Part shown: one piece after another, positions 30,055 to 41,530 of the stretch
Layout: each line of letters starts with the position of its first letter
Position numbering within the stretch: the first letter of the stretch is position 1
Notes under the pieces: model-generated
The model's database searches: none
What the model was told of the DNA's origin: nothing
What the model saw: only the letters and a program-made list of their open reading frames with translations
Assembly: GCA_036936605.1 (NCBI GenBank)
Contig: JAUPFV010000005.1
Location: 122,630,453 to 122,694,452 of the forward strand
Length of the DNA stretch: 64,000 nt
Direction: 5' to 3'
Source of the DNA: Limnanthes douglasii subsp. nivea
Taxonomy: Eukaryota; Streptophyta; Magnoliopsida; Brassicales; Limnanthaceae
Translations under genes and position numbers: made by a program

Positions 30055-31330
30055 GTGTCTTCGGTAACTATTTCGGATTGGCGACAGGATATCATAGCTT
30101 TCCTAGCCGAAGAGGTACTACCGGACGATGGCACGTCAGCCTGAATGGTGCGCAGTAAGGCCCGAGGCTATGTTTTGTTGGGCGACGTGTTATATAAAAA
30201 ATCGTTCAGTCGACCCTTACTGAGGTGATTGGGGGTAAATGAGTCGCAGATCATTGTGTCCGAGTTGCACGACGGGGAGGGCGCGACCCACTGTGGTTAC
30301 AAGGCCTTGATAAGAAGAATTTTTCTCGCCAGATTTCATTGGCCAACGATAACGACAGATGCTCAGCAGATAGTAAAAACCTGCGACACTTGTCAAAGAT
30401 TTGCGAACGCGATAAACGTTCCCGCGACCCCTTTAGAATCTATATCTGAAGGATTACCCTTTGACCGATGGGGGATCGATCTTGTAGGACCGCTACCAAT
30501 GACAACTGGTGGGAGACAAACGATCCTGGTGGCCGTAGACTATTTTTCCAAATGGGTTGAAGCCGAACCATTATCCGCCACCAAGACTAAGGACATCATC
30601 AGATTTATCTGGTCCAATATCTGTAATCAGTTCGGGGTACTCCAGAAGCTCACCATGGATAACGGACCCCAATTTGATAGCGCAGAGATGAAATCTTTTT
30701 GCATAACTCATAGGATTATGCAATGTTTTTTTGCCCTATTCCACCCTCAAGCGAACGGGAAAGTCGAAGTCACCAACCGGACAATTTTGGACGGCCTCAA
30801 AAAGAACCTCGAAGGAAAAGCTGGCAAATGGCCATACTATTTGCAGGAAGTATTGTGGGCTTACCGAACTACGCCTCGAACGACGACTAAATAATCAACT
30901 TATGCTCTGGTCTATGGTATGGACGCGGTCACTCCGGCAGAATCTATCTTTCCTTCCTTCAGGATCGGTACCTATGACGAAGACGCAAGTGGAGGCAACA
31001 AACAGTTAGCCCTCGACCTCATAAAGGAAAAACGGAACCGTGCCCAGCTAAATTCTCTACATTATCAGACCTTAATGAGGAGTCGGTATGCGACTAAAGT
31101 ACACCGGCGGGAATTCAAAGTTGGTGATAAGGTTTTGAGACGAGTTTTTCTGCATACAAAAGACAAAAGCCTCGATAAGCTCGCCCCAAACTGGGAAGGA
31201 CCATACGAAGTGATAGAGAAAGTCAAGAGCGGGACATATCGTTTACAAGATAAGCTTGGGCGTTCATTAAGGCTACCATGGAACATCGAACATCTGAATG
31301 CAACATTCACAAAAAACATAAGTACGAATA
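30055..31330 (+). pseudogene. Integrase of element E (5' part missing), near-intact
   Basis: It begins just before the integrase with the connection segment (ISDWRQDIIAFLAEEVLPDD). The HHCC region follows (LHDGEGATHCGYKAL ... TCDTCQRF near 30268-30405). The DDE core has WGIDLVGPLPMTTGGRQT, VDYFSKWVEAEPL, TMDNGPQFDSAEM and HPQANGKVEVTNRTILDGLK. The C-terminal domain runs to LPWNIEHLNATF near 31310. Visible breaks are a TGA at 30227-30229 just upstream of the HHCC region and a TAA at 30892-30894. The catalytic Asp, Asp and Glu are present. Compared with B it is better preserved. It lies convergent with the E aORF, the same arrangement as B. Confidence 0.9.
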
Positions 31331-31441
31331 AAATATTAATTGTCTGGAAATGTTGTCTACAGAGAAGGTTCATAGGGGATTCTGCAGTCCCCACACTACT
31401 AGATCTTAAACAACAAACACAAAAACCAAGGACGTCGGGAA

Positions 31442-34034
31442 TCAAGCATCTTTTTCCTCCGACTCGGTGTCTTCCGATTCGTCGTCTTCACAAACAACAC
31501 CAGAAGGGCGGTCGTCTTCCGAAACGTCCAGCCACATCGACCCGAGGGGAAGGTCAGGGAAGCGATTATGAAAAAACAGCACGTATGCGGTCTTGGCCTC
31601 AGCCGTCTCCTTCTCCATCCACTTTTTGCATTTTTCAGCAAAAAGAGTGTTAGCCGCCTTCACTTCAGTAATCTCCGGCGCCAAACCCGCAGCACGATCC
31701 TCCCCGGCCTTCCTGGCCTGCTACAAGGCTCCTTCGGTCTCCTTGAGCCGCTCTTCTGCCAGTTCTTGAGCAGCCTTAGCCTTCCGCACCTCCTCTTCCA
31801 GACCGGCAACTTTCGCCTCTGCGCCCGAAAACTTCTGGCTCAGTTCCCCTGCCCGACGCTCTTTCAAGGCCAATGGCACAAGCATGTTGTACAAGGAAAG
31901 GGCTAGTCCGTCAGTTATCTGCAACGGAAAAGTGTGCGGACTCCCGGGCACAGACAGCACCGGAAGCTTCGTACCACTCGACGACGCCACCGCGTTTTTC
32001 CAAGCCTTTGAGGGGCTGGCGTCGTCAGTGATCACCACTACGGGGTCGACTATCGAACCACCCTTAGCCCCCCCCCCCCCCCCCCCCCCCCCCGTATTGG
32101 TCGAACAGCTCCGGGACGGTAGCATTTTCGGTAACCACAACACCCGCGGCCGACCCGCTTTCTTTCCTTGAGCGTCTAGGCCTTTTAGCCTGAGCCCCCT
32201 CTGCGTCGGTCTTCCCCTTCTGCTTCTTCGCCAGCTCCTGGGTCTGATCGGCCTCACCACCCTCAGCAGTAGCTTCATCCTGGTGAACCTGGGCACCCGC
32301 CTCTTCAGCCCCGACATTGTCTTGCTAGGCATCATTGTCTGATTTTGGGCACTTGCTAGGCGCCTTGTTGCGCTTCGGGAGAAATAGGTGGGTATCGGGC
32401 GCATCCGTCTTTGCGATCAAGTCCTCCATACTCGGGGGCTGACGCAGCTGCTCAATAGTAAGCATCTCTGACGAGCAACGCCAGAGGTTACTCATGATCA
32501 GATTGGTGTTTTAAAAGGCCCGGTGCATTGCCCGACCCCAATGCTGCTTGACATAGTCCTTCAACACTTGGAAGGTGACTTTGCCCGATTTGAAGTAGTC
32601 ATTCTTCAGCCCTTGGACGAATTCCTTTGATACTACACAAAGGATCGGTTCAATAAAAAAAATATGAAGCTTACTATCAGAAAACCCATGTCCGCAGCAG
32701 TTGCCTCAGATTATCCTCACTATAAGGCCGACCATTTTCCCAGCAGCCGCTAAGGAAGACGAAACGGTATTTCCAACCTTTGTCGCCCTCAAGAAAGTCA
32801 TTTACTATCTTCCATGTATTTGCTAAAGAAGAATAGAAGAAAGGGGACTTGGGAGATTTCGACAGCCCGAACATGGCTATGTACTCCTCCATGGGCATGA
32901 CCCGACCTGAAAAGCGCGAGGCCATTATGCAAGACATCAACGTATACCATGCATTGGGCATCAGCTGAGAGGGGCAGATTTTTAGAGTTCTGAAATACAG
33001 AGCAATCTCAGGATCCAGGGGGAACCTAAGTCCCTAGTTGAAAAGCTCGGTAAAAATCACAATTTCTCGTGACCGAACATGTACGGGAGTCTTCCCAGGA
33101 ACGGGAAACCGAACGGTAACGCACTTAGGAATGCCCCACCGGATCAACAACTCCTCTTGCTCGGCAGCAGAGAAGTAAAGATACTTGCCCTCAAAAAGAG
33201 AGATAACATTGTCTGCAGACAACTAGCGATGATATGTGGTGGTTATGACCGCCTATATCTTCTCGGGAAGTGGCTCCTCGGGAGGGGCAGCGGCATTGCC
33301 AGCAGCAGCAATACCGTCTTCTGCAGGCAGAACATCCACCTCTGATTCTTTGGTATTTACTACCGGAATTTTGTCAGAACAAAGGGCGGTGGCGGCGCAT
33401 GGGTCGGATGGTCGAACAAGAGGGTCCGTAAGGCCAGAACTGCTGCCAGTTTGGGCCAGATGAGCTTCTTCTTGTTGTTGACGAGCGCGTTTGGGATCCA
33501 CTTCTGCAGGTGTCAGTGGCCGCTGATTAAGACCTAAAAACGTCACAGCAGTGTTAGTACCGGTTCGGTATCCTCGTATGGAGGAAGTAAGCTGGACCAT
33601 CTCAGAAGAATACCTCCCGCAGGAGAAGTCAGAGAGCTGGTTTCTCCCATAGAAATAAATTGGGCTTTGTCGCGACGTCGGAGCGAAAAAGGGGGCGGAG
33701 CAGCGTAAGAATTGACTGATGAAGGCGTCAGACGGTTTAATTGAGCAATTGGGGAGTGCAGAGAGCTACTGTTAGAAGGAATGACAATGGACTCTGGGGT
33801 CCGAGCACCAGATGGTTCGGGCAAGGTAAAGGACTCGGCGGGGATCGGATCGGCAAGAACAGGGTCGTGGGGCTGCGGTACAGGCGTGAATGGCTTGGTG
33901 TCAAGACTCCAAATTAATCCCGCGTGTCGGTATTCTTCAGCACGGTCACCAATGCTAGCCCAATCTACAAATCCGAACATCGGCTCTTTCTTTTTTTTGG
34001 GTTTTGGATTCTGCTTCGGGTACCTGTGTCTCAT
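31442..34034 (-). pseudogene. Antisense aORF of element E, frameshifted
   Basis: The ATG at 34034 opens a basic segment and the block MFGFVDWASIGDRAEEYRHA. A frameshift lies near 33545-33600, then comes a Ser/Pro-rich region. The central domain follows at 33222-32700 (PGKTPVHVRSREIVIFTELF, LMSCIMASRFSGRVMPMEEY and FYSSLANTWKIVNDFLEGDK). A predicted intron is near 32689-32633. Basic and acidic low-complexity sequence includes a glycine run encoded by a 26-base homopolymer (32068-32093). A coiled coil starts LYNMLVPLALKERRAGEL near 31895, and the C-terminus is acidic (ESEDTESEEKDA, stop near 31442). Domain order matches the intact B aORF. Frame breaks, including a stop near 31722, make it a pseudogene. 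Confidence 0.82.
32068..32093. repeat. 26-base C homopolymer inside the E aORF
   Basis: An uninterrupted run of C on the plus strand (G in the aORF sense), encoding a glycine tract. Such runs slip in replication and sequencing, so the exact length and the local reading frame are uncertain. Confidence 0.95.
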
Positions 34035-34670
34035 AAAACAAGCTCTCTCTCTCTAGAAAAATATGGACAACACTTTCTCTCTCTAGAATGCCTCTGAGAG
34101 CAATTTGTGTTTGTGAGGTATTTATAGGAAACCCCACCTAGCCGTTGCATGTACGGGGAAGTCCAAGCGACGAAAAGCAGTGGGAAGTCGAAATGACTCT
34201 TTAAGAGACTGTGCTGACAAGCACGCTTCGAGTTAGCAGGCGACACGTGTCGCTTTTCTTCTGACGCACACTAAGCCTATACTAGCCAGCTCAGGTGAAG
34301 ACACTAGATGGGCCACTTTAACCCGATTCACTCATCCAAGCCGGGTTACCGGCCTGGGCCCATGAGAAAACCGCCAAGAGGGATCGGAAGCAGACCCAAG
34401 GTGACTCATAAATAACGTCAGTTAGTTGGAAGAAAGTGTCTGAGCCCGGTCGCCCAATAGGACTTAGAAGTTCGGACAACAACAACAACAAGTGGAAGAA
34501 AGTCTTCGGACCCGATCGCTTAATAGAAACCTTGAGGGTCGGACAGACTGGAAAGAAAGGGTTTGGTCCGGGTATACCAGTCATCAGTCCAGAGGGTAAG
34601 GGACAGTGGCGTTCCGAGTTGATTCTTTTGCAAGTCTTCGTTCCCGTTTCTCTCGAAGACTGGGGGCTAC
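34035..34670. promoter_or_regulatory. E aORF upstream region with TATA box at 34119-34126; polypurine tract at 34658-34670
   Basis: The minus strand reads TATAAATACC at 34126-34117, about 90 bp before the aORF ATG. The rest is non-coding. At the right end, gactgggggctac abuts the E LTR start TGATAAGGG and serves as its polypurine tract; element F has the identical phrase before its own 3' LTR. Confidence 0.6.
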
Positions 34671-35005
34671 TGATAAGGGAATAATTCGCCGGAATTAATA
34701 ATAAGGAGTTAATTGTGAATAGAAGGAAATTAACATGACTATAATAGCGTTTGTTGTTTATTAGAGGATAATTTGTAAACAAAGTATTTAATGAATGACT
34801 AAAAGAGAAATAAAACAAGCCCACCAAGGACATTAATGGGTCCACCTTTCCCCACTATAAAAGGAGACCCATTATTTTTGGTAGGGGGGCATTCTGCAAT
34901 ATAATATTCTCTTTCCACTTTCTCTCTCTACATTCTCACTCTAGTCACATCAGGCCCAAGATCCAATATTCTTCCTAGTAATTTATTCTCTAATCACGTC
35001 TGACA
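34671..35005 (+). repeat. 3' LTR of element E
   Basis: Starts TGATAAGGGA after the polypurine tract. A TATA box TATAAAAG lies at 34856-34863, and CT-rich leader sequence follows. The end is taken as cgtctgaca (TG...CA) at 35005, shortly before F aORF sequence appears. The 5' partner has been lost. Confidence 0.7.
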
Positions 35006-35030
35006 AATGCTTTTTGACATTTGATGATTC

Positions 35031-37722
35031 TTACCTGAGTTCTGCCACTTCCCTTTCCTTTAGTGCTAAGGGAATTACCATGTCGTACAGATTTCTAGCC
35101 ATGGTATCTAACTCCTGAAGATGGAAATTACCCGAGCCTTTTGGAAGAACAACTACAGGCAGTGGGTTAGGGCATGAAGTATTCCTGGTTATATGGGTCA
35201 GATCTTTTGCAGGATTTTGGCAAACCCGTTGCGGGAATAATTTGGTAGTGGGAAGCAGTGACTCACCTACAATAGCATCAAGATTATCATGACTATCATT
35301 GAGGAAATGATTCAGATGGTTCAACGCCATTTCTGCATTAGCAAGATCTTCATCCTCAATATTTTTAACTTTTTCAGATCCTTCAACAGTAACGTCTATC
35401 TTGACACCCCCGTATTGTTCGAATAATATTGGAATAGTTGTTTGCTCTATCATCGAAGCTTTTCCAGATATCTCCACTACAACTTGGCTTTTTTTCTTCC
35501 TAGTTACCCAGGGCTTTTTGTTCGCATCCTCACTATAACAAAAAAAATTCGGTTTTTCTGCAATTTTTATTTTAGTTTTCTTCGTTGTTGGGGGATTTTC
35601 CTTCACTAGTCCCTGGTTCGCTAAGAACAATTTCGTTTTCAGGTTCGGCAACGACAAGTTCCCAAAGCTCACCGTCAATGGATTTTTCTTTCATGTCATT
35701 ATCGTTCTCGTGGTCAGATTGTTCTTCCGATTTGACGCGTTTGCTAGGGGCCCGATTTCGCTTGTGCAAAAAGACATCTCCATCGCGAGCATATATTTTT
35801 TGAACTAGATCAACAACATCGGGATGAACCCTCAACTTCTCAACACTTAATGTTTCGTTAGAGCAACGACAAAGGCTATAGTTGACCGAAATGGTATTCT
35901 TAAAACACTGGTGAAATGCTTGCCCCGATTTTTTTCTGTGTAAGCTTTGAGCTTTTAAAAAATGGTTGTGGATGTCTTCAGATGCGCTTTAATTATGGCT
36001 TGTAACTACAATTTGAAAGTTAAAAACACACGTTAACCAAAAAAAGAAAAAAAGAAAGAAAAAAATAGTAAGGCCAGACCATTTTCCCATGCAACACTTG
36101 CAATCCATTTACAGGTAGACGTCTTGGGTTATCCTTGTTATGGGGTCGACCATTCTCTCACGCTTCGTTAATAAATATGAATCGCTGCTTCCACGCCTTG
36201 TCAGCCTCTAACAAAAAATTTACTATCTTCTTGTTATTTGCTAAAGAAGAGTAAAAAAAATGTAACTTAGGGGATTTTGAAAGCCCGATAACCGTTATGT
36301 ACTCTTCAATAGACATCAATACTCCAGCTAAGCGAGAAGCCATTATACACGACATCAGTGTATACCAAGCGTTAGGAGTAAGTTAGGTTGGGCAAATTCT
36401 TAAGATCTCGAAGTATCTCACGATATCGGGGTCGAGCGGAAGCCTTAAACCCCAATTAAACAAATAAGTAAAGAAGACTACCTCTCTTTGATGTACTGAT
36501 AGGGGCATCTTTCTACGCGTTGGGAAGCAGATATTTACGCAGTCGGGAATCCCCCACATAGCTTTAAGCCCAGACTGCTCTTCTGGACTGTAATACAAAT
36601 ACTTACTACTAAAAAAAGAGATAATATGATCCTGAGGCAAGCTGTTGTGGTAACCAATACTTATTGCGTCAATTTCGGATGGAAGAGGCTCTTCGTTTAT
36701 CATAAAAGTGGCAGCACCAACCTCCCTAGTAACGACCCCCTTATCATCTCAGTGGGTTACATTCTCCTCTACGTCTGCATCTTGCTTTATAGCATCGATG
36801 TGAGGAATTTGAACATGTGTAGAATCAACGGAGGTCGGGTCGATTTGTTGCTGATTTGCGACCCTTTCAGTACCATCAGGGCCAGTCGGTTTCACGGGCA
36901 AACCATAGTCGGTATCTTGTCCAATTACACTATAAACGTTTTCTCAAACCCCCTTGAGATGACGTCCATCCCGTGTAACTTTCTTCTTAGGACCGACCTC
37001 CTTAGTAGAAATTTTACAGAAGGAGCAGTATGAGTCAGCTTTTTACGTTGTCTAGTAGTGTTTCCTTGGCAGAAACCTTCATATGGAGAGCAATGGGGCC
37101 CAACTCTTTCTCTTTTTTCTATTTTGATGGGATTGTGTCAGGAATAGGCAGCACTGTCGGGACGAGTGTAAAACTGATAAAACTGGAACTATTGTTAACA
37201 CGAGCAGCCAAAACTCGTTTTATGTTGCTTTTTAGAGGCACCCTCCTCAAGCCTATGTCGTTCAATATATCTTTGTACCATACCCTTAACTGTAGCCGCG
37301 ATATTATGACCGATTTTATAACCCACGATGGTAGGGGTTAGCTGGACCATCTCGGGAGAGGATGATGAAGCACTTAAATCTCTCATAACTAAAAATTTAA
37401 GATTGGGTTTTTAACAAAAGAAACTTGATTTCCCAAGGGCGAGGGTCGGTTAGTCAGGAGCTTAGGAGCATATTTTTTAAGAGATGAATTTTGAACACAT
37501 AAAGGGTTTGCCTCGGGTTTTTATTTGGACAATTGGGGTAGTGCAATTGTGGGGAAATCTAGAGGGGTCGAGCTCACAGGAACGGCCGACATATTATCAA
37601 TTAGGTCGACTACTTTGTATTCAACGGCCCTTTCAGAGACACTGAGATAGTCTATGGCACCGAAGATTGACTTTGAGGGAGGGTCGGTTTTCTTTTTAGA
37701 GACAGGTTTTTTTATAAACAAA
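35031..37722 (-). pseudogene. Antisense aORF of element F, truncated in its coiled coil
   Basis: Near 37720 on the minus strand the basic N-terminus leads into the block IFGAIDYLSVSERAVEYK; no ATG remains at the expected start. Central-domain pieces follow at 36703-36170: HIISFFSSKYLYYSPEEQS, VFFTYLFNWGLRLPLDPDIV and MSCIMASRLAGVLMSIEEYI. Acidic/basic low-complexity sequence runs to 35040, where DMVIPLALKEREVAEL aligns with NMLVPLALKERRAGEL of E. The coiled coil and acidic tail that should follow are missing, replaced by the E LTR. Many stops and frameshifts. Confidence 0.78.
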
Positions 37723-38254
37723 GAAGACGTTAGATGGTAACTTCTCTCTCTAGAAAATCCAAATAAACGAGAAATATTTCTCTCTCTAAAATACGGTGAA
37801 ATGAAAAGTGAGGAAATGAAGGTATTTATAGATAGATGACCCCTTCAACGGGTTTTTTTTATAGATGAATGCAATTGAAAAAGGGCGTCGAGAAGTCCAA
37901 TAATCGTTTTGGATAAAGCCACGATTAGACTCCTCCTAAATAACTAAAAGACATGTGTCAAGGTCTAACACTTTTGTAGGCCTAGGAGGCTAACGTCATA
38001 ATGAGAGCCTCGGGTAGTTCAAGAGGCGAAAACTTGAACGACAAGCGATTAATAGCAAGGAAACACGTGTATATTGATGAGAGATTGATCAAAGATCAAC
38101 CCTACCGACAATGAAAGATTGATCAAAGATCAACATCACACGACTCTCAGGATTGGTATAAGCTGGCTCTGATTGCTGAAATATAACCGCCAGAGATTTT
38201 CGACCCTATGACCATATAGTCTTCATTCATTTTTTCATAAAGACTGGGGGCTAC
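37723..38254. promoter_or_regulatory. F aORF upstream region with TATA box at 37823-37830; polypurine tract at 38241-38254
   Basis: The minus strand reads TATAAATACC (37830-37821), about 100 bp before the aORF start. A duplicated phrase (gagattgatcaaagatcaacc, then gaaagattgatcaaagatcaac) lies around 38081-38133. At the right end, agactgggggctac precedes the LTR. No coding sequence seen. Confidence 0.55.
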
Positions 38255-38597
38255 TGATAAGGGCGGAAAATATCTAGACTACTTTGGACCGACATAATGT
38301 AATTATATATATTTGTAGTAGTAGAGCTAAAAATAATGACTTAATTGATAATATGAGAAGTATGAGTGTAAAAAGGAGAAAGATAGTTTAGAGGGACCAC
38401 TTGTGTAAAATGGGCCCCACTACTGTCACTATATAAGGAAAGTACCCTTTTGGGGGCCAAGTATGTTTTTAATATATAGTATTACTCTGGCATCTTTCTC
38501 TATCTACAAATCTCACTTTTCTCTCTCTAAGTAACATCATATCTTTTCTAGTAGCAAAATTAACAAACCTAAGCTCTAGATATTTCTAGAATTATCA
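38255..38597 (+). repeat. 3' LTR of element F
   Basis: 343 bp, TGATAAGGGC to ctagaattatca, followed by the TSD ATACC. A TATA-like cactatataaggaaag lies near 38427. It differs visibly from the 5' LTR by substitutions and short indels, so the insertion is old. Confidence 0.92.
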
Positions 38598-39220
38598 ATA
38601 CCAACATATTGTAACAATTGCTACCACTTAGGTCATAACTCATCTAGTTGCAAAAAACTCCGGCCAATGCAGATACCTTATAAGCAACCCCTCAAAGAGA
38701 CAAACATCGTCTCCTTAATCAAGCAACAAGACAAAACAAAATTGAAGTCTATAATAATAAGGAAATATCCTAATGTCAAGTACATAGACAGAATAATCAA
38801 CCGAGTTGATAATCTTCAAGGGAGTAAAGTTGTACAAACCTTGATTAGAGGAGAACACTTCCATTTATAGTTCATTTGAGGGTGAATACACTAATATAAA
38901 AAATATTAGTGCTCATATTTTATTAGACTCTAATAATAAAAAAAATTGGAAGTTAATAAATGATACATTATAGGAACGTTGCATGATATTGATATTGGCC
39001 ACACTTTCAAAACAAGCAGAGTCAATATAAGAAAACTAGAAATAATGATAAGGGAAAAACTTGGAGCCTACCTACCTCTCAGATATGTGATAGAGCTAAG
39101 TATGAAAGTGAATTTAAGTCGGTTTAAAATAAGAAAGTTAAGAATTTTGGAATCAATAAAGACCTGAATAAAAAAGGTCCAACAATCGAAGGTCTAAGTA
39201 GACCTTTCTCATATAGATTT
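38598..39220 (+). pseudogene. LINE ORF1 C-terminal part: CCHC zinc knuckle and tail
   Basis: At 38598-38657 the frame reads IPTYCNNCYHLGHNSSSCKK, a C-x2-C-x4-H-x4-C zinc knuckle, the motif expected after DUF4283 in plant L1 ORF1 (nucleic-acid binding). Its frame is the one left open at 29353 if element F and one TSD copy are taken out. Downstream to about 39200 the sequence is low-complexity and Lys/Asn-rich with several stops. Confidence 0.8.
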
Positions 39221-39940
39221 GAATGACCATAAACATCTTTTGTTGGAACGTAAGAGGTTTTAGGAATAAGGAAACAATTATAAGATGAAGATCCATTAAA
39301 AGGTTGAAGACAATAAACTTTATGGCTCTTCACAAGCCTATGATTGATTCTGGTAGATTGAACAGGAGTACACCATTGGTAATTTTAATAACAAGATATG
39401 CTTCCTTTAGAATAAGTATTTTACTGTTGATGTTATAGCTTACCAGAACCAGCTTATGCATATAAAAGTAAATCATACATCCTTTAACAAAACCTTCTTT
39501 GTAACTGTTATATTTGGAAAATGCATTCGTAATCAAATAACTGAGTTATTGGATAGTTTGAGAAGTATTTCCTCTTAGGTGATGAATGGATCATGATGGG
39601 GGATATTAATGTAATTATAAGTCAAAGAGAAGAGATTGCTTGCACTACATTATGCCAAAAAAGCATGGATGACTTTAACGATACTATCTAGGATTGCAAC
39701 GTTGATGATGCTGGTTACATTGGTTCAAACTATACATGGACAAACTGTAGGAAAAAAAAGGTTTGCTCGTGTTTTATTCAATCCTAAATGGACAGATAGT
39801 TTCAATAAAACTACTGCAAGATATTTGGTGAGAACTTGATCCGATCATAACCCTTTGAGCATTAGGATTACCACCGAATCAAACATAATAAAGATTCATT
39901 TCAGATTCCATAACATGTGACATTACACCCTCAGTTCTTA
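39221..39940 (+). pseudogene. LINE ORF2, endonuclease domain
   Basis: The ATG near 39222 begins MTINIFCWNVRGFRNKETII, the usual start of the AP-type endonuclease of plant L1 elements. Further blocks are MMGDINVIISQREEI near 39595 (catalytic G-D-x-N), DAGYIGSNYTWTNCRKKK near 39710 and SDHNPLSI near 39842 (catalytic S-D-H). Frameshifts and stops separate them. The enzyme nicks target DNA for target-primed reverse transcription; this copy is dead. Confidence 0.8.
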
Positions 39941-41530
39941 GATATAATTAAAGATAAATGGGCTGATACAATTCATGGGTTTTCCATTCATTCTTTTTGG
40001 TTTACACTTAAGAGACTTAAACAAAAACTTAAATTATGGAATAAGGAAGGAGGATTATTGATTTAAAAAAACATATTAATTGGCTCAAAGATGGAGATAG
40101 AAATTCTAATGTATACCATAGCTATGTGAAGAAAAGGAGAAGAAAGAACAATATTCAAGGAATATGGTATGATGGTACTTGAATTAACAACCCTAAATAT
40201 CTTGGCTTATCTTCAATAGATCATTTCAATTCTATTTTAGCTAATGGTACAACTCAAGATGATCTTGCGAATATAAACACCATTATTCCTTGTCTAATTA
40301 CAAATTTAGATAATAACAAAATTTTGGAGTGACCTAAAGATAAAGAAATTTATGATATTATCATGAATTTGAACCCTATAAGTTTTACTTGTGTGAATGG
40401 CTACACTGCTAATTTTTTTCAAGTATGTTGATCCATTATTCAAAAGGATTTATGTGATGCAATATGAGCTTTCTCCAATCACTATCTAATTCCTCAAGGT
40501 ATCTATGTAACCACCTTATGCCTCATCCCTAAAACAGACCACCCTCAGGTTTGGAATGAGTTTAAACCAATAAGCATAATTATAATGTTTAACAGAATCC
40601 TCTCTAAAGTACTTAATAACAAAATTACATTTTTTTCTCCCTAAGATCATCTCTGATGAGCAATGAGGATTTATCAATGAAAGAAATATCCATGACAGCA
40701 TCCTTATTTCTCAGGAATTGGTTCATGATATTAACAAAAAAGTCTATGAAGATAATACCATCCTAAAGGTAGCTATGGCCAAGGATTTCGATAAATTATC
40801 TTTCAACTTTCTTATTAAAGTTTTTGATGCATTTGGATTCAATAAAAAGTTTCAAAGTCTCATCAGAAACAACATAAGTTCATCTTTCTTCTCAAAACTT
40901 AATAAATGGTGAAACTCATGGGTATTTTAAGTCAACTAATGGACTTATACAAGAAGATCCTCTGTCTCCCAACCTATTCATTATTTCTCAAGAATACCTG
41001 ATCATAGGATTGAAAAAACTAAATCAATTAAACCTGAATTGAACTATTGACATTCAAGCCCTAGCTTATGTTGATGATATGTTATTTCTTACTAATGGTT
41101 ATATATAATGTTAAGGTTATTAATGCCTTTCTAAATCACTACCAAGCTGTTTCAGGTCAAGTTATAAGCAAATATAAATCCAAATTTTACAAAGCAAAAA
41201 ACATACCTCAAACAAGGATTCACCAACTGGAAAACATCATAAGTTTTAGCCATAGTTCTATTCTTTTCAAATATTTGCGTATTCATATATGTAAATCAAA
41301 TAATAGTAACCTATATAAGGAGTTTATCTTAAAGATAAGAACTAAAGTTTATGAATGTAAGACTAAAACTTTATCATTTGGTGGTATGTTGACTTTAATT
41401 CAATCTATCCTTGTTACCTATATTGATTACTATATGCAGAGCAACATATTATCTAAAAACGTTATCCAAATGATTAAAATCATAAGTTTTAAGTTCCTAT
41501 GGGATAATTCTGGAAACAAGTCCAACTAAT
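39941..41530 (+). pseudogene. LINE ORF2, reverse transcriptase domain
   Basis: Blocks in order: TTLCLIPKTDHPQVWNEFKP (40510-40568), ILSKVLNNKI near 40602, NERNIHDSILISQELVHDI near 40680-40735, VAMAKDFDKLSFNFLIKVF (40771-40827; MAKDFDKL is the catalytic A-block), GLIQEDPLSPNLFII near 40945 and ALAYVDDMLFL near 41060 (catalytic YVDD). The thumb-like segment AFLNHYQAVSGQVISKYKSK follows near 41130 and an open stretch to 41529. Stops occur between blocks. It is a decayed non-LTR reverse transcriptase on the plus strand. Confidence 0.88.

Larger units (their letters stand above)
29354..38597 (+). mobile_element. Element F: Tat-lineage Ty3/gypsy retrotransposon, chimeric with element E, inserted in a LINE
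   Basis: The LTRs at 29354-29702 and 38255-38597 share the string atctagactactttggaccga and the end tctagatatttctaga. The TSD ATACC is perfect at 29349-29353 and 38598-38602. Plus-strand order: 5' LTR, primer site ttggtgttgtctgtggga at 29703-29720, gag N-terminal remnant to about 30045, then element E material (integrase, aORF, 3' LTR to 35005), then the F antisense aORF, polypurine tract and 3' LTR. Element F's own protease, RT and integrase are missing. A single deletion after E inserted into the F aORF would explain the structure. Confidence 0.9.

Noticed and set aside
39636..39839. Short open frames in 38600-42600 as separate small genes
   Set aside because: They are pieces of one decayed LINE: endonuclease, reverse transcriptase and zinc-binding blocks appear in the correct order.
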